From NCBI GenBank assembly GCA_900556885.1, contig UNSQ01000005.1, positions 1 through 37,367 of the forward strand: a stretch of 37,367 bases of DNA. Direction: 5' to 3'. This DNA is from Candidatus Saccharimonadota bacterium. Lineage in GTDB: Bacteria > Patescibacteriota > Saccharimonadia > Saccharimonadales > Saccharimonadaceae. A program made the position numbers and the translations under genes. Every line of letters starts with the position of its first letter. Positions within the stretch are counted from its first letter, which is position 1. The notes below the pieces were generated by a model. That model made no database searches. It was not told where the DNA came from and worked only from the letters and a program-made list of their open reading frames with translations. Below are positions 29,612 to 37,367 of the stretch, in pieces.

Positions 29612-30884
29612 TTTCCTGAACGACCTTCTTGTCGTTCCACGGAATTCGCTTGCCATTCACAATTCGATACTGCTCATGACCCATGCCAGTAATCAGAACC
29701 GTATCGCCACGAACAGCCGACTTCAAAGCTTGATAAATCGCCTGTTTTCGATCAGCAATTTCCGTCATTTTATGAGCCTTTTTCGTTCGCTCAATTCCCT
29801 GACGAATCATCGCCCGAATTTCATCTGGATTTTCGTTATAACTCTCCTCGTCAGTTAGGAAAATCCTATCCGCCAAATTAGCCGCCAGTTCGCCCATAAT
29901 CGGACGCTTTGTCTTATCTCTGTCGCCACACGCACCAAACACCAAAGTTAATCGCCCCTTGGTAATTTTATGAGTGGTTTTTAGCAATTTTTCCAGCGCG
30001 TCTGGCGTGTGAGCATAATCCACAATAATATCGATTCCAAGCTTATTTTCTACTCGCTCGAATCTTCCAGGAATCGCCTCCAAGTTGGCTACACCTTCTT
30101 GGATATCTTCCAACTTTATTCCCAACAAATATGCCAACGACACCGCAGCCGACATATTCATCACGTTAAATTCGCCAGGCAAATTAGTCGCCAGCTCCAA
30201 ATGAGTTTGATGATCAATCAGTAAACTCGCCTCTGTTCCCTTTTTATACAACTTAACGTGCGTTAAGTGAGCTTCAGCCTCCGGATTTGTCCCGTAAGTC
30301 ATTTTCTCACCAGAAGCCGTAAACTTATCAAAATATTCAAACCACTCGTCATCACGATTCAGTACGATATATTTCGGCTTTTTTTCAAACAATTTAGCCT
30401 TAGCTGCCGCGTAAGCTTCCATCGTTTTGTGATAATCCAAATGATCTTGAGTCAAATTAGTCATCACCGCCGCCTCAATTGGCACGCCGTCAAATTTATG
30501 CTGCGACAGAGCGTGACTTGTTGCCTCTAAAATCACATATTCCACTCCTTCACGCTGAGCTGTCTGGAAAAAGCTAAACAGCCTTGCCACAGTCGGAACC
30601 GTCGCATTCAAATCATTTATCTTTTCCTTGCCAGCAATTTCAATCACCGCCGTCGTAAATAATGCGGTCTTAAAGCCAGCCTCTTTTAAGATCTCATTAA
30701 TGTAACAAGCTGTCGTGGTTTTCCCGTTCGTGCCTGTTACTGCGATAATTCTCAAGCCACGAGCTGGATTGCCGTATCTCAGGCTAATCATCTTCGTGCG
30801 CGCAACTCTATAGGCGTTTTCGGTTTTTTCCAAAGCTCCTTGAGGTAGCGTTTTTCTAGCAATTTTTACCAACTCGTTTTTCAT
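29568..30884 (-). CDS. murE: MurE-like UDP-MurNAc-tripeptide ligase, atypical specificity loop
   Basis: A Mur ligase adding the third stem-peptide residue to UDP-MurNAc-dipeptide. The 438-residue protein (ATG at 30884) has P-loop VTGTNGKTTT (49-58), ATSHALSQHKFDG (MurE-specific), NLTQDHLDYHKTMEAYAAAKAKLF (carbamyl-Lys region), EAIPGRFERVE, VDYAHTPDALEKLL and GACGDRDKTKRPIMG. The residue-3 selectivity motif, DNPR in DAP enzymes and DNP-(A/N) in Lys enzymes, is replaced by T-DEES-YNENP (about 344-353), so the amino acid cannot be predicted. The N-terminal domain is ~50 instead of ~100 residues. Longer frame starts fall in the tsaD region; TAAAAT seven bases before this ATG supports it, though the ATG at 30893 is possible. 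Confidence 0.9.
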   Translation of the reverse strand: MKNELVKIARKTLPQGALEKTENAYRVARTKMISLRYGNPARGLRIIAVTGTNGKTTTACYINEILKEAGFKTALFTTAVIEIAGKEKINDLNATVPTVARLFSFFQTAQREGVEYVILEATSHALSQHKFDGVPIEAAVMTNLTQDHLDYHKTMEAYAAAKAKLFEKKPKYIVLNRDDEWFEYFDKFTASGEKMTYGTNPEAEAHLTHVKLYKKGTEASLLIDHQTHLELATNLPGEFNVMNMSAAVSLAYLLGIKLEDIQEGVANLEAIPGRFERVENKLGIDIIVDYAHTPDALEKLLKTTHKITKGRLTLVFGACGDRDKTKRPIMGELAANLADRIFLTDEESYNENPDEIRAMIRQGIERTKKAHKMTEIADRKQAIYQALKSAVRGDTVLITGMGHEQYRIVNGKRIPWNDKKVVQEIISEIEKKSRKISL

Positions 30885-30891
30885 AATACCC

Positions 30892-30897
30892 ATTTTA
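30892..30897 (-). promoter_or_regulatory. possible -10 element of murE
   Basis: TGG-TAAAAT on the reverse strand, seven bases before the ATG at 30884; no clear -35. A TATAAG slightly upstream is an alternative that would fit the ATG at 30893. Confidence 0.35.
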
Positions 30898-30911
30898 CCA
30901 CTTATATTTGC

Positions 30912-30917
30912 TATAAT
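30912..30917 (+). promoter_or_regulatory. extended -10 element of tsaD
   Basis: TGC-TATAAT, eight bases before the tsaD ATG; no ribosome site. Confidence 0.55.
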
Positions 30918-30925
30918 AAAAACAA

Positions 30926-31996
30926 ATGAGGATTTTGGGAATTGAATCCAGTTGCGACGAAACAGCGGCGTCAATAGTTGAAGATGGCGAACGCTTGCTT
31001 TCAAATGTCGTCAATTCTCAAATTGATATTCATGCAGAATACGGCGGAGTTATTCCAGAAATTGCCGCGCGTAGTCATTTGGAAGTTGTAAATCCCGTCA
31101 TTAAAAAAGCTTTGTCTGACGCAAATTGCACTTGGGATGATATTGACGCCATCGCCGTTACTTACGCGCCGGGGCTTATTGGCTCGCTATTAATCGGCAC
31201 TCTCGCCGCTAGAACTCTCGCTATTATCCACAACAAGCCGCTCTTTAAGATTCATCACGTAGAAGCCCACGTGTACGCCAACTTTATCAATAAGCAATCC
31301 GACAATTTATCTCTAACATTGCCGAAACAGCAGCCGTCATTCCCTATGCTTTCGTTAATCGTTTCAGGCGGACACTCACAACTTGTCCTATTTAAAAATC
31401 ACGGCGATTATCAGCTTATCGGACAAACACAAGACGACGCGGTTGGCGAAGCGTTTGATAAAGTCGCTAAAATCATCGGTTTGCCATATCCTGGCGGCCC
31501 AGCTATCGCTAAAGCTGCTGAGCTTGGCGACCCACACGCGTTTCACTTGCCTATCGCCAAATTATCCGGCGAATACGATTTCTCCTTCTCTGGGCTTAAG
31601 ACAGCCGTTTTGAGGGCCGTTCAGCACGAAGTCGGTAAAGACTTCACTTTTCCCTCTCATGAGCTTCCAGCGCTCGTAGATGACGAATTACGACGTAATA
31701 TGGCGGCGAGTTTCCAATACACAGCCATAAAAACTCTCGTAAATAATACCAAGAAGGCGTTTGACAATTTCCAGCCAGCCTCCGTTGTAATCGCTGGCGG
31801 AGTCGCAGCTAATCAAGAATTGCGCCGTCAATTACGCGAAGCTTTGCCAATTGACATCGAATACGCCCCTATCCAACTCTGTACAGATAACGCCGCGATG
31901 ATTGCCACTCTCGGTTATTTCAGATCTCAAATTGACGAGCCTACAGATCCATACGATTTAGAAGTTCAGCCAAGTTTATCAATGACAGCAATATAG
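30926..31996 (+). CDS. tsaD: tRNA N6-adenosine threonylcarbamoyltransferase TsaD
   Basis: TsaD transfers threonylcarbamoyl to A37 of ANN-decoding tRNAs (t6A), with TsaB, TsaE and TsaC. The 356-residue ASKHA-fold protein has LGIESSCDETAASIVEDG at the start, VIPEIAARSH, the metal-binding H111-VEA-H115, LIVSGGHSQLVL (nucleotide loop), DDAVGEAFDKVAKIIGLPYPGGPAI, YDFSFSGLKTAV, VIAGGVAANQELR and LCTDNAAMIATLG. All are diagnostic. Length is standard. It is followed 18 bases later by a FemAB-type gene on the same strand; the partner genes are not in the window. Confidence 0.97.
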   Translation: MRILGIESSCDETAASIVEDGERLLSNVVNSQIDIHAEYGGVIPEIAARSHLEVVNPVIKKALSDANCTWDDIDAIAVTYAPGLIGSLLIGTLAARTLAIIHNKPLFKIHHVEAHVYANFINKQSDNLSLTLPKQQPSFPMLSLIVSGGHSQLVLFKNHGDYQLIGQTQDDAVGEAFDKVAKIIGLPYPGGPAIAKAAELGDPHAFHLPIAKLSGEYDFSFSGLKTAVLRAVQHEVGKDFTFPSHELPALVDDELRRNMAASFQYTAIKTLVNNTKKAFDNFQPASVVIAGGVAANQELRRQLREALPIDIEYAPIQLCTDNAAMIATLGYFRSQIDEPTDPYDLEVQPSLSMTAI

Positions 31997-32014
31997 CGTT
32001 GTGAGGATTACAAC

Positions 32015-32941
32015 ATGAATCAACATTTTCTACAATCATCAGCCTGGGAAAAATTCCAACAATCGCTCGGTCGAAAAGTCTTTCACAACAGAGGTGAAGG
32101 ATGGGAATATTTCGCAATATTAGAGCACGGCACGGGCAATTCTCGCTTATATTGCCCTTTTGGCCCAACTGCCACTAATGAGAAAAGCCTACAGTTGGCG
32201 TTAAAAGATCTTGTTGACCTAGGTAAAAAACTTGGCGTAACTTTCCTCAGAGTCGGGCCAATTAAACCCACCTTTTCTAAGGTGTTATCTGATGAGCATT
32301 GGAAGAAAGCCACTTACGTCCATTTACAGCCAGAACATACGCATGTTATCAACCTCCAGCAGCCAGAGGAAGAAATTATAGCAAGTATGACACAACCCGT
32401 AAGGAATTGTTATAGGAATTATCACAAAAAAGGTGTAACGGTTCATCAATCTCAAAACCCGGACGATATTAAATATTTCCTAGAATTGATACATGAAGTT
32501 GCCAAACGGACTGGTATGTCGCCGCACCCAGATTCATATTTTCATAAGCAAGCTGGTTCCCTGCTGCCATCAAAAGATGCTTCTTTTTGGTACGCAACAT
32601 ATGATAATAAAGTAATTGCTACTGCCCTGTTTTTCGACTCAAAAACAACTCGAATTTACGCGCATGCAGCAGCGAATTCTACACCAGAGTATCGCAAGCT
32701 TAACGCTGGAACTGCCCTGCTCACCGAAGCGATAATCGATGCGAAACACCGTCAAATGGAGAAAGTCGATTTATATGGAATTGCGCCTGAAAACGCACCA
32801 AAAAATCACCCATGGGCTGGCTTTACGAAATTTAAGCGATCGTTCGGCGGCGAAGATGTCTATTCTGGGTCAACCTGGGAACTTCCCTTAAAGCCACTTC
32901 AATATTGGCTATATCGAGCGTATCAAACGATCAGAAAATAG
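32015..32941 (+). CDS. FemAB-family peptidyltransferase (peptidoglycan bridge type)
   Basis: A 308-residue protein of the FemABX family, twin GNAT-fold enzymes that use aminoacyl-tRNAs to add residues to the lipid II stem peptide. Signatures: N-terminal FLQSSAWEKFQQSLG, RLYCPFGPTA, LGVTFLRVGPI, VINLQQPEEEIIASMTQPVRNCYRNYHKKGV (Fem motif with the K/R-x2-R-x-R-x-A-like helix), and the second GNAT half KLNAGTALLTEAIIDAKHR. KVDLYGIAPENAP--HPWAGFTKFKRSFGGE follows, then YSGSTWELPLKPLQYWLYR. It probably builds a peptide cross-bridge, which makes murE, murF and this gene a cell-wall neighbourhood. The added amino acid is not deducible. TGAGGAT precedes the ATG by nine bases. Confidence 0.88.
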   Translation: MNQHFLQSSAWEKFQQSLGRKVFHNRGEGWEYFAILEHGTGNSRLYCPFGPTATNEKSLQLALKDLVDLGKKLGVTFLRVGPIKPTFSKVLSDEHWKKATYVHLQPEHTHVINLQQPEEEIIASMTQPVRNCYRNYHKKGVTVHQSQNPDDIKYFLELIHEVAKRTGMSPHPDSYFHKQAGSLLPSKDASFWYATYDNKVIATALFFDSKTTRIYAHAAANSTPEYRKLNAGTALLTEAIIDAKHRQMEKVDLYGIAPENAPKNHPWAGFTKFKRSFGGEDVYSGSTWELPLKPLQYWLYRAYQTIRK

Positions 32942-32977
32942 CCCTATTTTTACCCATCGCGCCGCATAAATTTGTGG

Positions 32978-32983
32978 TATAAT
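32978..32983 (+). promoter_or_regulatory. extended -10 element of valS
   Basis: TGG-TATAAT. The leader to the valS ATG is about 115 bases. It contains two very short reading frames (33001-33015 and 33081-33101) and an imperfect stem: GTGAAAAG (33044-33051) with CTTTTTTCAC (33071-33080). It has no T-box signature. Confidence 0.55.
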
Positions 32984-33104
32984 TAAGATGTAATATAAAC
33001 ATGTGGAGAAATTAGAGGATTACGTAAATAAGGGCTTTTGCACGTGAAAAGCTACTTTGTTTTCTTTTGTCTTTTTTCACATGAAAAAAACCATGGAATA
33101 ACTT

Positions 33105-35660
33105 ATGCAGCTAGCTAAACAATACATACCAAACGATTACGAACCAAACATTTACGCCCTATGGGAAACCAGTAATGCATTAGAGCCAACAGGGGTAGGT
33201 AAGCCATATTCAATCATTATGCCGCCACCTAACGCGAACGGTAATCTGCATATCGGGCACGCACTCGATATGAACCTGAAGGATATTCTGATTCGCTATC
33301 ACCGAATGAAGGGCGACGACGCTGTATTTATTCCAGGCGCCGACCACGCTGGGTTTGAAACTTGGGTTGTGTATGAAAGGGAACTGACGAAGCAAGGGAA
33401 GAGTCGCTTCGATTTTTCACGTGACCAATTGTATAGTCAAGTTTGGAATTTTGTACAAGAAAAACGCGGCAATATGGAGCTGCAATTGCGCGCGTTAGGT
33501 GTTAGCGCATCATGGAAGCATTTGACATTCACTCTGGACGACAAAGTCATCAACACCGTATACGATACATTTAAGAAAATGTGGGATGACAATTTAGTTT
33601 ACAGGGGTGAGAGGATTGTTAATTACTGTACCGAACACCAAACCAGCTTTGCTGACATCGAGGTAGAACATAAGAATGAGAAAGGGAAGTTGTGGAAAAT
33701 AGCTTACCCGACATTAGATAAAATTGGCGAGATTATCATAGCTACTACGCGCCCAGAAACTATGCTCGGCGACGTCGCCGTGGCGGTTCATCCAGACGAT
33801 GAGCGATACAAAAAATTGATTGGAACTCGCATTTTACTGCCGATTGTCGATAAGGAAATTCCTATCATCGCGGACGAATACGTCGACATGAGCTACGGCA
33901 CAGGTGCGGTTAAGATTACACCAGCACACGATCCGAACGACTTTGAAATTGCAAAACGCCATGATTTACCTATAGAATCAATTATCAGCCCAGAAGGGAA
34001 GATGATAAACGTGCCAGCGCAGTTCTTAGGATTAACGCCAGTAGAAGCTCGCGCTCGAGTTTTGGAGGCGTTGGAAGCGCTAGAGCTACGCCGCGGCGAA
34101 ACTGAAATTGAACACGCCGTTGGACATTGCTATAAGTGTGGCAGCGTAATTGAGCCAATGATTAAAGAACAGTGGTTTATTAAAACACAATCACTCGCAC
34201 AGCCAGCAATTGACGCGCTTAAAAAAGAAGAAATTACTTTTTATCCAGCATCCAAGCGTAAAGAACTCATCGCATATCTTGAGCAATTGAAAGACTGGAA
34301 TATTTCACGACAAATTCCATGGGGAATACCAATTCCTGCGTTTGTAAATGAAAACGACCCTAAGGATTGGATATTCGACACTCGCACTAACGAGCAGAGT
34401 ATTGTTGTAAATGGCACAACATATATCAGGGAAGAGGATACCTTTGATACTTGGTTCTCATCTGGTCAATGGCCATACATCGTAACAGATTACTTAACTG
34501 GCGGCGATTTAGCTAATTATTTCCCAACTGACATGATGGAAACTGGTATGGATATTATGCGCGCATGGGTTTCTCGAATGATCATGCTTAGCCTATACCG
34601 AACAGGGAAGTTGCCGTTCAAAGAAGTTTATCTACACGGAATGGTTAATGACGAGCACAACCAAAAAATGTCCAAGTCTAAGGGTAATGTTATCAATCCG
34701 ATGGAATTGGTTGCGGAATTCGGATCTGACGCAACGCGCATGGGAGTTATCGCTGGACGGGCGCCGGCTCAAAGCCAAGCTTTCAACAAGGGATCAGTCA
34801 TTGCGGCACGTAATTTCTGCAATAAGCTATGGAATATTGCCAGGTTTGTCGAGGCGCAAATTGGCGATAATCATCAAATTGTCGACTTAGAGCCGCAAAC
34901 TCCGGCGGATCACTGGATTATTCGCCAATTGAACGACGCTGCCAACAACATTGCCGTTAGAATAGAGCAATATCGCTTCTCAGAGGCATCAGAAACTGTT
35001 TATCACACCATTTGGGACGACGTGGCTGACTGGTACATTGAATCGTCTAAAACCGCGATCAATCGTCCGTTATTATCTTGGGTTTTGGCAACTTCCCTGA
35101 AAATCGCTCATCCATTTGCGCCGTTTGTTACAGAAACAATTTGGCAAACGCTTAATTACACCGACGGCATTTTGATGCGTGAAGCTTGGCCGACCCCAGA
35201 AAAATTCGATCCTATTGCTGCTGAACAATTCGAGCAACTTAAACTCTTGGTTGCCGAAGGTCGCTGGGTGATTGCTGAACTGCCAGGGAATAAGAAATAT
35301 CGATTGTTATACGGCAATGACAGTCTTATTGCCGACAATCAAGACACAATTAAACATCTTATGCGGCTTGAGGCAATTGAACACACCGACCAACCACGTG
35401 GACTGAGATTGGCGGCGGCAAACAGGGAAGCGTGGCTAGATATTGATAGCGAAACTCTGTACCAACATCAGGAAAATTTGGAAATGCGCCTAGCCGAAGC
35501 ACGTCAGAAATTGGCGGGATTAAAGAAACGCCTGGAAAATCCGACTTACGTTGAGAAGGCGCCAGCTCACCTTGTCGAGGAAACTCACGAGCAATTAGCC
35601 GAGCAAGAAAAAATCATTACTCGGCTTGTTTCAGAACTGGAAGTGATTAGCTTAAAATAG
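33105..35660 (+). CDS. valS: valyl-tRNA synthetase
   Basis: A class I synthetase charging tRNA-Val, with editing of Thr. The 851-residue protein has PPPNANGNLHIGHAL (HIGH at 49-52) and a ValS-type CP1 editing domain (TTRPETMLGDVAVAVHPDD, GTGAVKITPAHDPNDFEIAKRH). GHCYKCG follows, then NISRQIPWGIPIPAF, ETGMDIMRAWVSRM, and QKMSKSKGNVINP near residue 521. The anticodon-binding helical domain and a C-terminal coiled coil (about 785-850) follow. A WYIESSK sequence in the anticodon domain is typical. The start at 33105 has only a weak ribosome site; a six-codon frame ends four bases before it. Confidence 0.97.
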   Translation: MQLAKQYIPNDYEPNIYALWETSNALEPTGVGKPYSIIMPPPNANGNLHIGHALDMNLKDILIRYHRMKGDDAVFIPGADHAGFETWVVYERELTKQGKSRFDFSRDQLYSQVWNFVQEKRGNMELQLRALGVSASWKHLTFTLDDKVINTVYDTFKKMWDDNLVYRGERIVNYCTEHQTSFADIEVEHKNEKGKLWKIAYPTLDKIGEIIIATTRPETMLGDVAVAVHPDDERYKKLIGTRILLPIVDKEIPIIADEYVDMSYGTGAVKITPAHDPNDFEIAKRHDLPIESIISPEGKMINVPAQFLGLTPVEARARVLEALEALELRRGETEIEHAVGHCYKCGSVIEPMIKEQWFIKTQSLAQPAIDALKKEEITFYPASKRKELIAYLEQLKDWNISRQIPWGIPIPAFVNENDPKDWIFDTRTNEQSIVVNGTTYIREEDTFDTWFSSGQWPYIVTDYLTGGDLANYFPTDMMETGMDIMRAWVSRMIMLSLYRTGKLPFKEVYLHGMVNDEHNQKMSKSKGNVINPMELVAEFGSDATRMGVIAGRAPAQSQAFNKGSVIAARNFCNKLWNIARFVEAQIGDNHQIVDLEPQTPADHWIIRQLNDAANNIAVRIEQYRFSEASETVYHTIWDDVADWYIESSKTAINRPLLSWVLATSLKIAHPFAPFVTETIWQTLNYTDGILMREAWPTPEKFDPIAAEQFEQLKLLVAEGRWVIAELPGNKKYRLLYGNDSLIADNQDTIKHLMRLEAIEHTDQPRGLRLAAANREAWLDIDSETLYQHQENLEMRLAEARQKLAGLKKRLENPTYVEKAPAHLVEETHEQLAEQEKIITRLVSELEVISLK

Positions 35661-35661
35661 C

Positions 35662-36003
35662 CTAGCTCACACTTTCAAAATCAAGGTGATATCCGTCAAA
35701 AGTATGTTGACCACGAGCGGCATATTTTTGACGTAATCGCTTCTTATCGTTGTTACGAGGCGTAGTTCGTGGTCGCACTGAACTTTCTTTCAACACATTT
35801 GACAATTGAGCGTGTTCTGGATGAGTATGGGGCTTTGTTTCTGGCATTTTTATTTCACCCTCAACGCCACTTTGAACGCTATATGTTTTCCAAGATGACA
35901 AAAACGCTTTATCGACGTTGGTATCGTGCAGCAGCACACCAAACGCTACATTCAAACTGACAAACATAGTTGTAACGGTGAAAAACTGTTGTACTAAATT
36001 CAT
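35662..36003 (-). CDS. small exported or membrane-anchored protein, 113 aa
   Basis: No family recognised. The N-terminus (about 1-26, FFTVTTMFVSLNVAFGVLL) is a hydrophobic helix that can act as signal anchor, with no cleavage site obvious. The rest is polar, with Pro/His-rich stretches (KMPETKPHTHPEH) and a basic segment (NNDKKRLRQKYAARG). It has its own promoter (36048-36076) and a weak ribosome site. It converges with valS, with one base between the stops. The gene is short, but its promoter, clean start and hydrophobic N-terminus make it credible. Confidence 0.65.
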   Translation of the reverse strand: MNLVQQFFTVTTMFVSLNVAFGVLLHDTNVDKAFLSSWKTYSVQSGVEGEIKMPETKPHTHPEHAQLSNVLKESSVRPRTTPRNNDKKRLRQKYAARGQHTFDGYHLDFESVS

Positions 36004-36047
36004 TTTTGTTCTTTCTTTTTGTATCTATTTTTAGAATACTGATTACA

Positions 36048-36076
36048 ATGTTAGCATAAGCTTTGTTTTTTGTCAA
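36048..36076 (-). promoter_or_regulatory. promoter of the 113-aa gene
   Basis: TTGACA (36071-36076), a 17-base spacer and TAACAT (36048-36053) on the reverse strand; leader of about 38 bases. Confidence 0.65.
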
Positions 36077-36131
36077 GTATATTTCCCAGCATAGAAATAG
36101 TCATCCTGGATTTTACAGAGAAAATGTTTAG

Positions 36132-36137
36132 TATAAT
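36132..36137 (+). promoter_or_regulatory. -10 element of the vanZ-like gene (leaderless type)
   Basis: TATAAT, seven bases before the ATG at 36145; -35 weak. Confidence 0.45.
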
Positions 36138-36144
36138 GGAGTTT

Positions 36145-37227
36145 ATGGGATATCTAATTTCTATTAAGGTCGCACTAATCCTTTTCCCAATCTTGGCTTT
36201 TCTTATCACGTTGCCGTATATGATTGCGAACTATCGAAAATATGGCTCCGTCAATAAGCTGCGGACTTTGATTTTCTATTCCTTTATTCTGTACCTGTTA
36301 ACCGTATATTTCTTAGTTATTTTACCGTTACCAAATCCAGAATCCGTTCACACGACTTACGCAGAAAATCTGAATTTAATTCCGTTTTCATTCGTCACAG
36401 ATTTTATAAAGGATAGTCCACTTGTATTAACAGATAGCTCAACTTGGATTACGACGATAAAACATCCCACTTTTTACGTTCCTGCTTTCAACGTTTTAAT
36501 GCTCATTCCGTTCGGAATTTACCTGCGCTACTATTTCAAATGTAGCCTTAAAAAGACGTTGTTATTGACAGCTATTTTAAGTTTATTCTTTGAGTTAACG
36601 CAACTGTCTGGACTTTATTTCATCTATTCAGGACCTTACCGATTAGCCGACGTCGATGATATCATCCAGAACACGATAGGCGGATGCATCGGTTACTTTC
36701 TAGGCTGGTTTGCGACGTGGCTACTTCCGTCCAGGGAAGAAATAGATGAAAAATCCCTTGAGGCAGGTTCACGAGTTTCTGGAATTCGCGTTGGTTTGTC
36801 TCTAATAATCGACGCTGTTATCGTCCGTATTCCTTACACTTTATCAAAAACCCAACTTCCGTTTTCGCTATTTTTAGCCCTCTATTTTAGCCTAATTCCT
36901 CTACTGAATGGTAAAACTTTTGGTAGCGCATTATTAAAGTTTGGGTTAACATTTGAAAATAAAAAATGGATTCGCACAATTTTCAGAGGAATCTTACTCA
37001 CGATATATTTTCGAATCATTCCCGCAGGCTTGTTTTACCTAGCGAATAAATTTAATAAGGAAGCAGATTCGTTATTGTTTCTCTGTCTGCTCGCAATTGC
37101 GTTATTAGTATTCATATTATTCGTATTAATTACAATTATAATAGCCCTATTTAACCGACGTTTTATGTTTGATCGTCTATCTGGCGCAAGTTATGAAAGT
37201 ACGATTCAAGTCAAACAAGAGAAATAA
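36145..37227 (+). CDS. VanZ-like plus RDD-domain membrane protein
   Basis: An integral membrane protein of about 360 residues. TM1 is at the N-terminus (SIKVALILFPILAFLITLPYMI), and further helices give a VanZ-like domain. That domain has the FFVTDFIKDSP-type loop (here NLIPFSFVTDFIKD) and FNVLMLIPFGIYLRYYF, FFELTQL, and DVDDIIQNTIGGCIGYFLGW, the hallmark VanZ motif with Asp. The C-terminal part is RDD-like (RVGLSLIIDAVIVRIP, GKTFGSALLKFGLTFENKKW, FRGILL). VanZ-RDD fusions occur in Gram-positive bacteria, where VanZ is linked to teicoplanin resistance and envelope functions; transport or lipid roles are unproven. Starts at 36124 and 36136 are possible; 36145 is chosen because TATAAT lies seven bases before it. 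A strong terminator follows. Confidence 0.82.
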   Translation: MGYLISIKVALILFPILAFLITLPYMIANYRKYGSVNKLRTLIFYSFILYLLTVYFLVILPLPNPESVHTTYAENLNLIPFSFVTDFIKDSPLVLTDSSTWITTIKHPTFYVPAFNVLMLIPFGIYLRYYFKCSLKKTLLLTAILSLFFELTQLSGLYFIYSGPYRLADVDDIIQNTIGGCIGYFLGWFATWLLPSREEIDEKSLEAGSRVSGIRVGLSLIIDAVIVRIPYTLSKTQLPFSLFLALYFSLIPLLNGKTFGSALLKFGLTFENKKWIRTIFRGILLTIYFRIIPAGLFYLANKFNKEADSLLFLCLLAIALLVFILFVLITIIIALFNRRFMFDRLSGASYESTIQVKQEK

Positions 37228-37247
37228 AAAACTCCATCAAAACCAAT

Positions 37248-37281
37248 AAAAATAGGAGACTCACATGGATCTCCTATTTTT
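37248..37281. terminator. bidirectional intrinsic terminator
   Basis: AAAAATAGGAGA (37248-37259), a 10-base loop and TCTCCTATTTTT (37270-37281): a perfect 12-pair stem that gives a T-tract on both strands. It separates the vanZ-like gene (+) from tRNA-Ser(TGA) (-). Confidence 0.9.
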
Positions 37282-37301
37282 CAAATTCAATAGCACTATT
37301 T

Positions 37302-37367
37302 TGGCGGAAGGGGAGGGATTCGAACCCTCGGTACGTTTTACCGCACGCCGGTTTTCAAGACCGGTAC
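37302..37367 (-). tRNA. tRNA-Ser (TGA), 5' part cut by the window edge
   Basis: Reverse strand, from the anticodon stem to an encoded CCA. Stem CCGGT/ACCGG closes CTTGAAA (anticodon TGA, UCA codons). A long variable arm and a T arm GAGGG-TTCGAAT-CCCTC follow. The last ~27 bases are almost identical to tRNA-Ser(GGA) in this window. The D arm and 5' acceptor strand lie beyond the right edge. Confidence 0.93.

Noticed and set aside
30885..31004. Forty extra N-terminal codons for murE
   Set aside because: They overlap the tsaD start and the murE promoter region and match no Mur ligase.
33044..33080. Rho-independent terminator in the valS leader
   Set aside because: The stem is A/T-rich and no T-tract follows it; the T-rich part is the loop.
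32984..33104. T-box riboswitch before valS
   Set aside because: No T-box sequence (AGGGTGG-NACCGCG type), no stem I pattern and no terminator/antiterminator pair.
1..37367. Recoded genetic code (UGA or UAG as sense)
   Set aside because: All conserved proteins end at normal positions, and TAA, TAG and TGA are each used as stops.
1..37367. CRISPR array, insertion sequence, prophage or integrase
   Set aside because: No repeat-spacer pattern, transposase, terminal repeat or recombinase found on either strand.

Overview
The window looks like a piece of a small, gene-dense Candidate Phyla Radiation genome, most likely Saccharibacteria (TM7). This is an inference from gene content and protein style, not a database match. 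The support is short intergenic gaps, a standard genetic code, AT-leaning composition, many small bitopic membrane proteins, Mur ligases with shortened N-termini, a solitary folC, and no insertion sequence, prophage or CRISPR. No gene-free stretch exceeds 300 bases.

Layout. 1-6,757: the 5' end of polA, a hypothetical gene, a P-loop kinase, a dnaG-rpoD operon, a bitopic membrane protein, yjbR-orn, and a poly(A)-polymerase-like nucleotidyltransferase gene. That last gene is flanked by a second, broken copy of the orn 5' end. 6,758-13,730: a DEAH helicase, pyrH, mscL preceded by a transglutaminase-like/TPR gene, argS and a 52-residue ORF. 13,817-18,870: an acyltransferase-like gene and the ribonucleotide reductase cluster (nrdA, nrdB, a flavin-binding protein, and a 59-residue peptide ending in CDGCE). 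19,069-24,619: folC, an ATP-grasp ligase gene directly behind tRNA-Ser(GGA), a MacB-type ABC transporter, and phosphoglucose/phosphomannose isomerase. 24,697-28,233: a Pro/Ala-rich protein, groES-groEL under a perfect CIRCE operator, and a putative PD-(D/E)XK nuclease-like protein. 28,322-37,367: murF and murE, tsaD, a FemAB-type transferase, valS, a small secreted or anchored protein, a VanZ-RDD membrane protein, and the 3' part of tRNA-Ser(TGA).

How the genes work together. Most genes are housekeeping: replication priming and transcription (dnaG, rpoD, polA), dNTP supply (nrdAB), translation (argS, valS, tsaD, tRNAs), folding (groESL) and cell wall (murE, murF, femX-like). Two initiation modes are visible. 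Many monocistronic or first genes have a -10 hexamer ending 6-8 bases before the start codon, which implies leaderless mRNAs. Operon-internal genes, and some others, have clear Shine-Dalgarno sequences.

The most interesting signals are in the nrd cluster. NrdA has no cysteine in its last ~270 residues, so the usual C-terminal redox-shuttle pair is missing. A 59-residue ORF at the end of the same cluster ends in a CxxC tail that resembles it. NrdB carries the class Ic (Chlamydia-type) residue set, with Phe at the radical-Tyr position. The nrdA leader holds tandem NrdR-like boxes and a terminator-like hairpin. DnaG has lost all four zinc ligands of its CHC2 domain.
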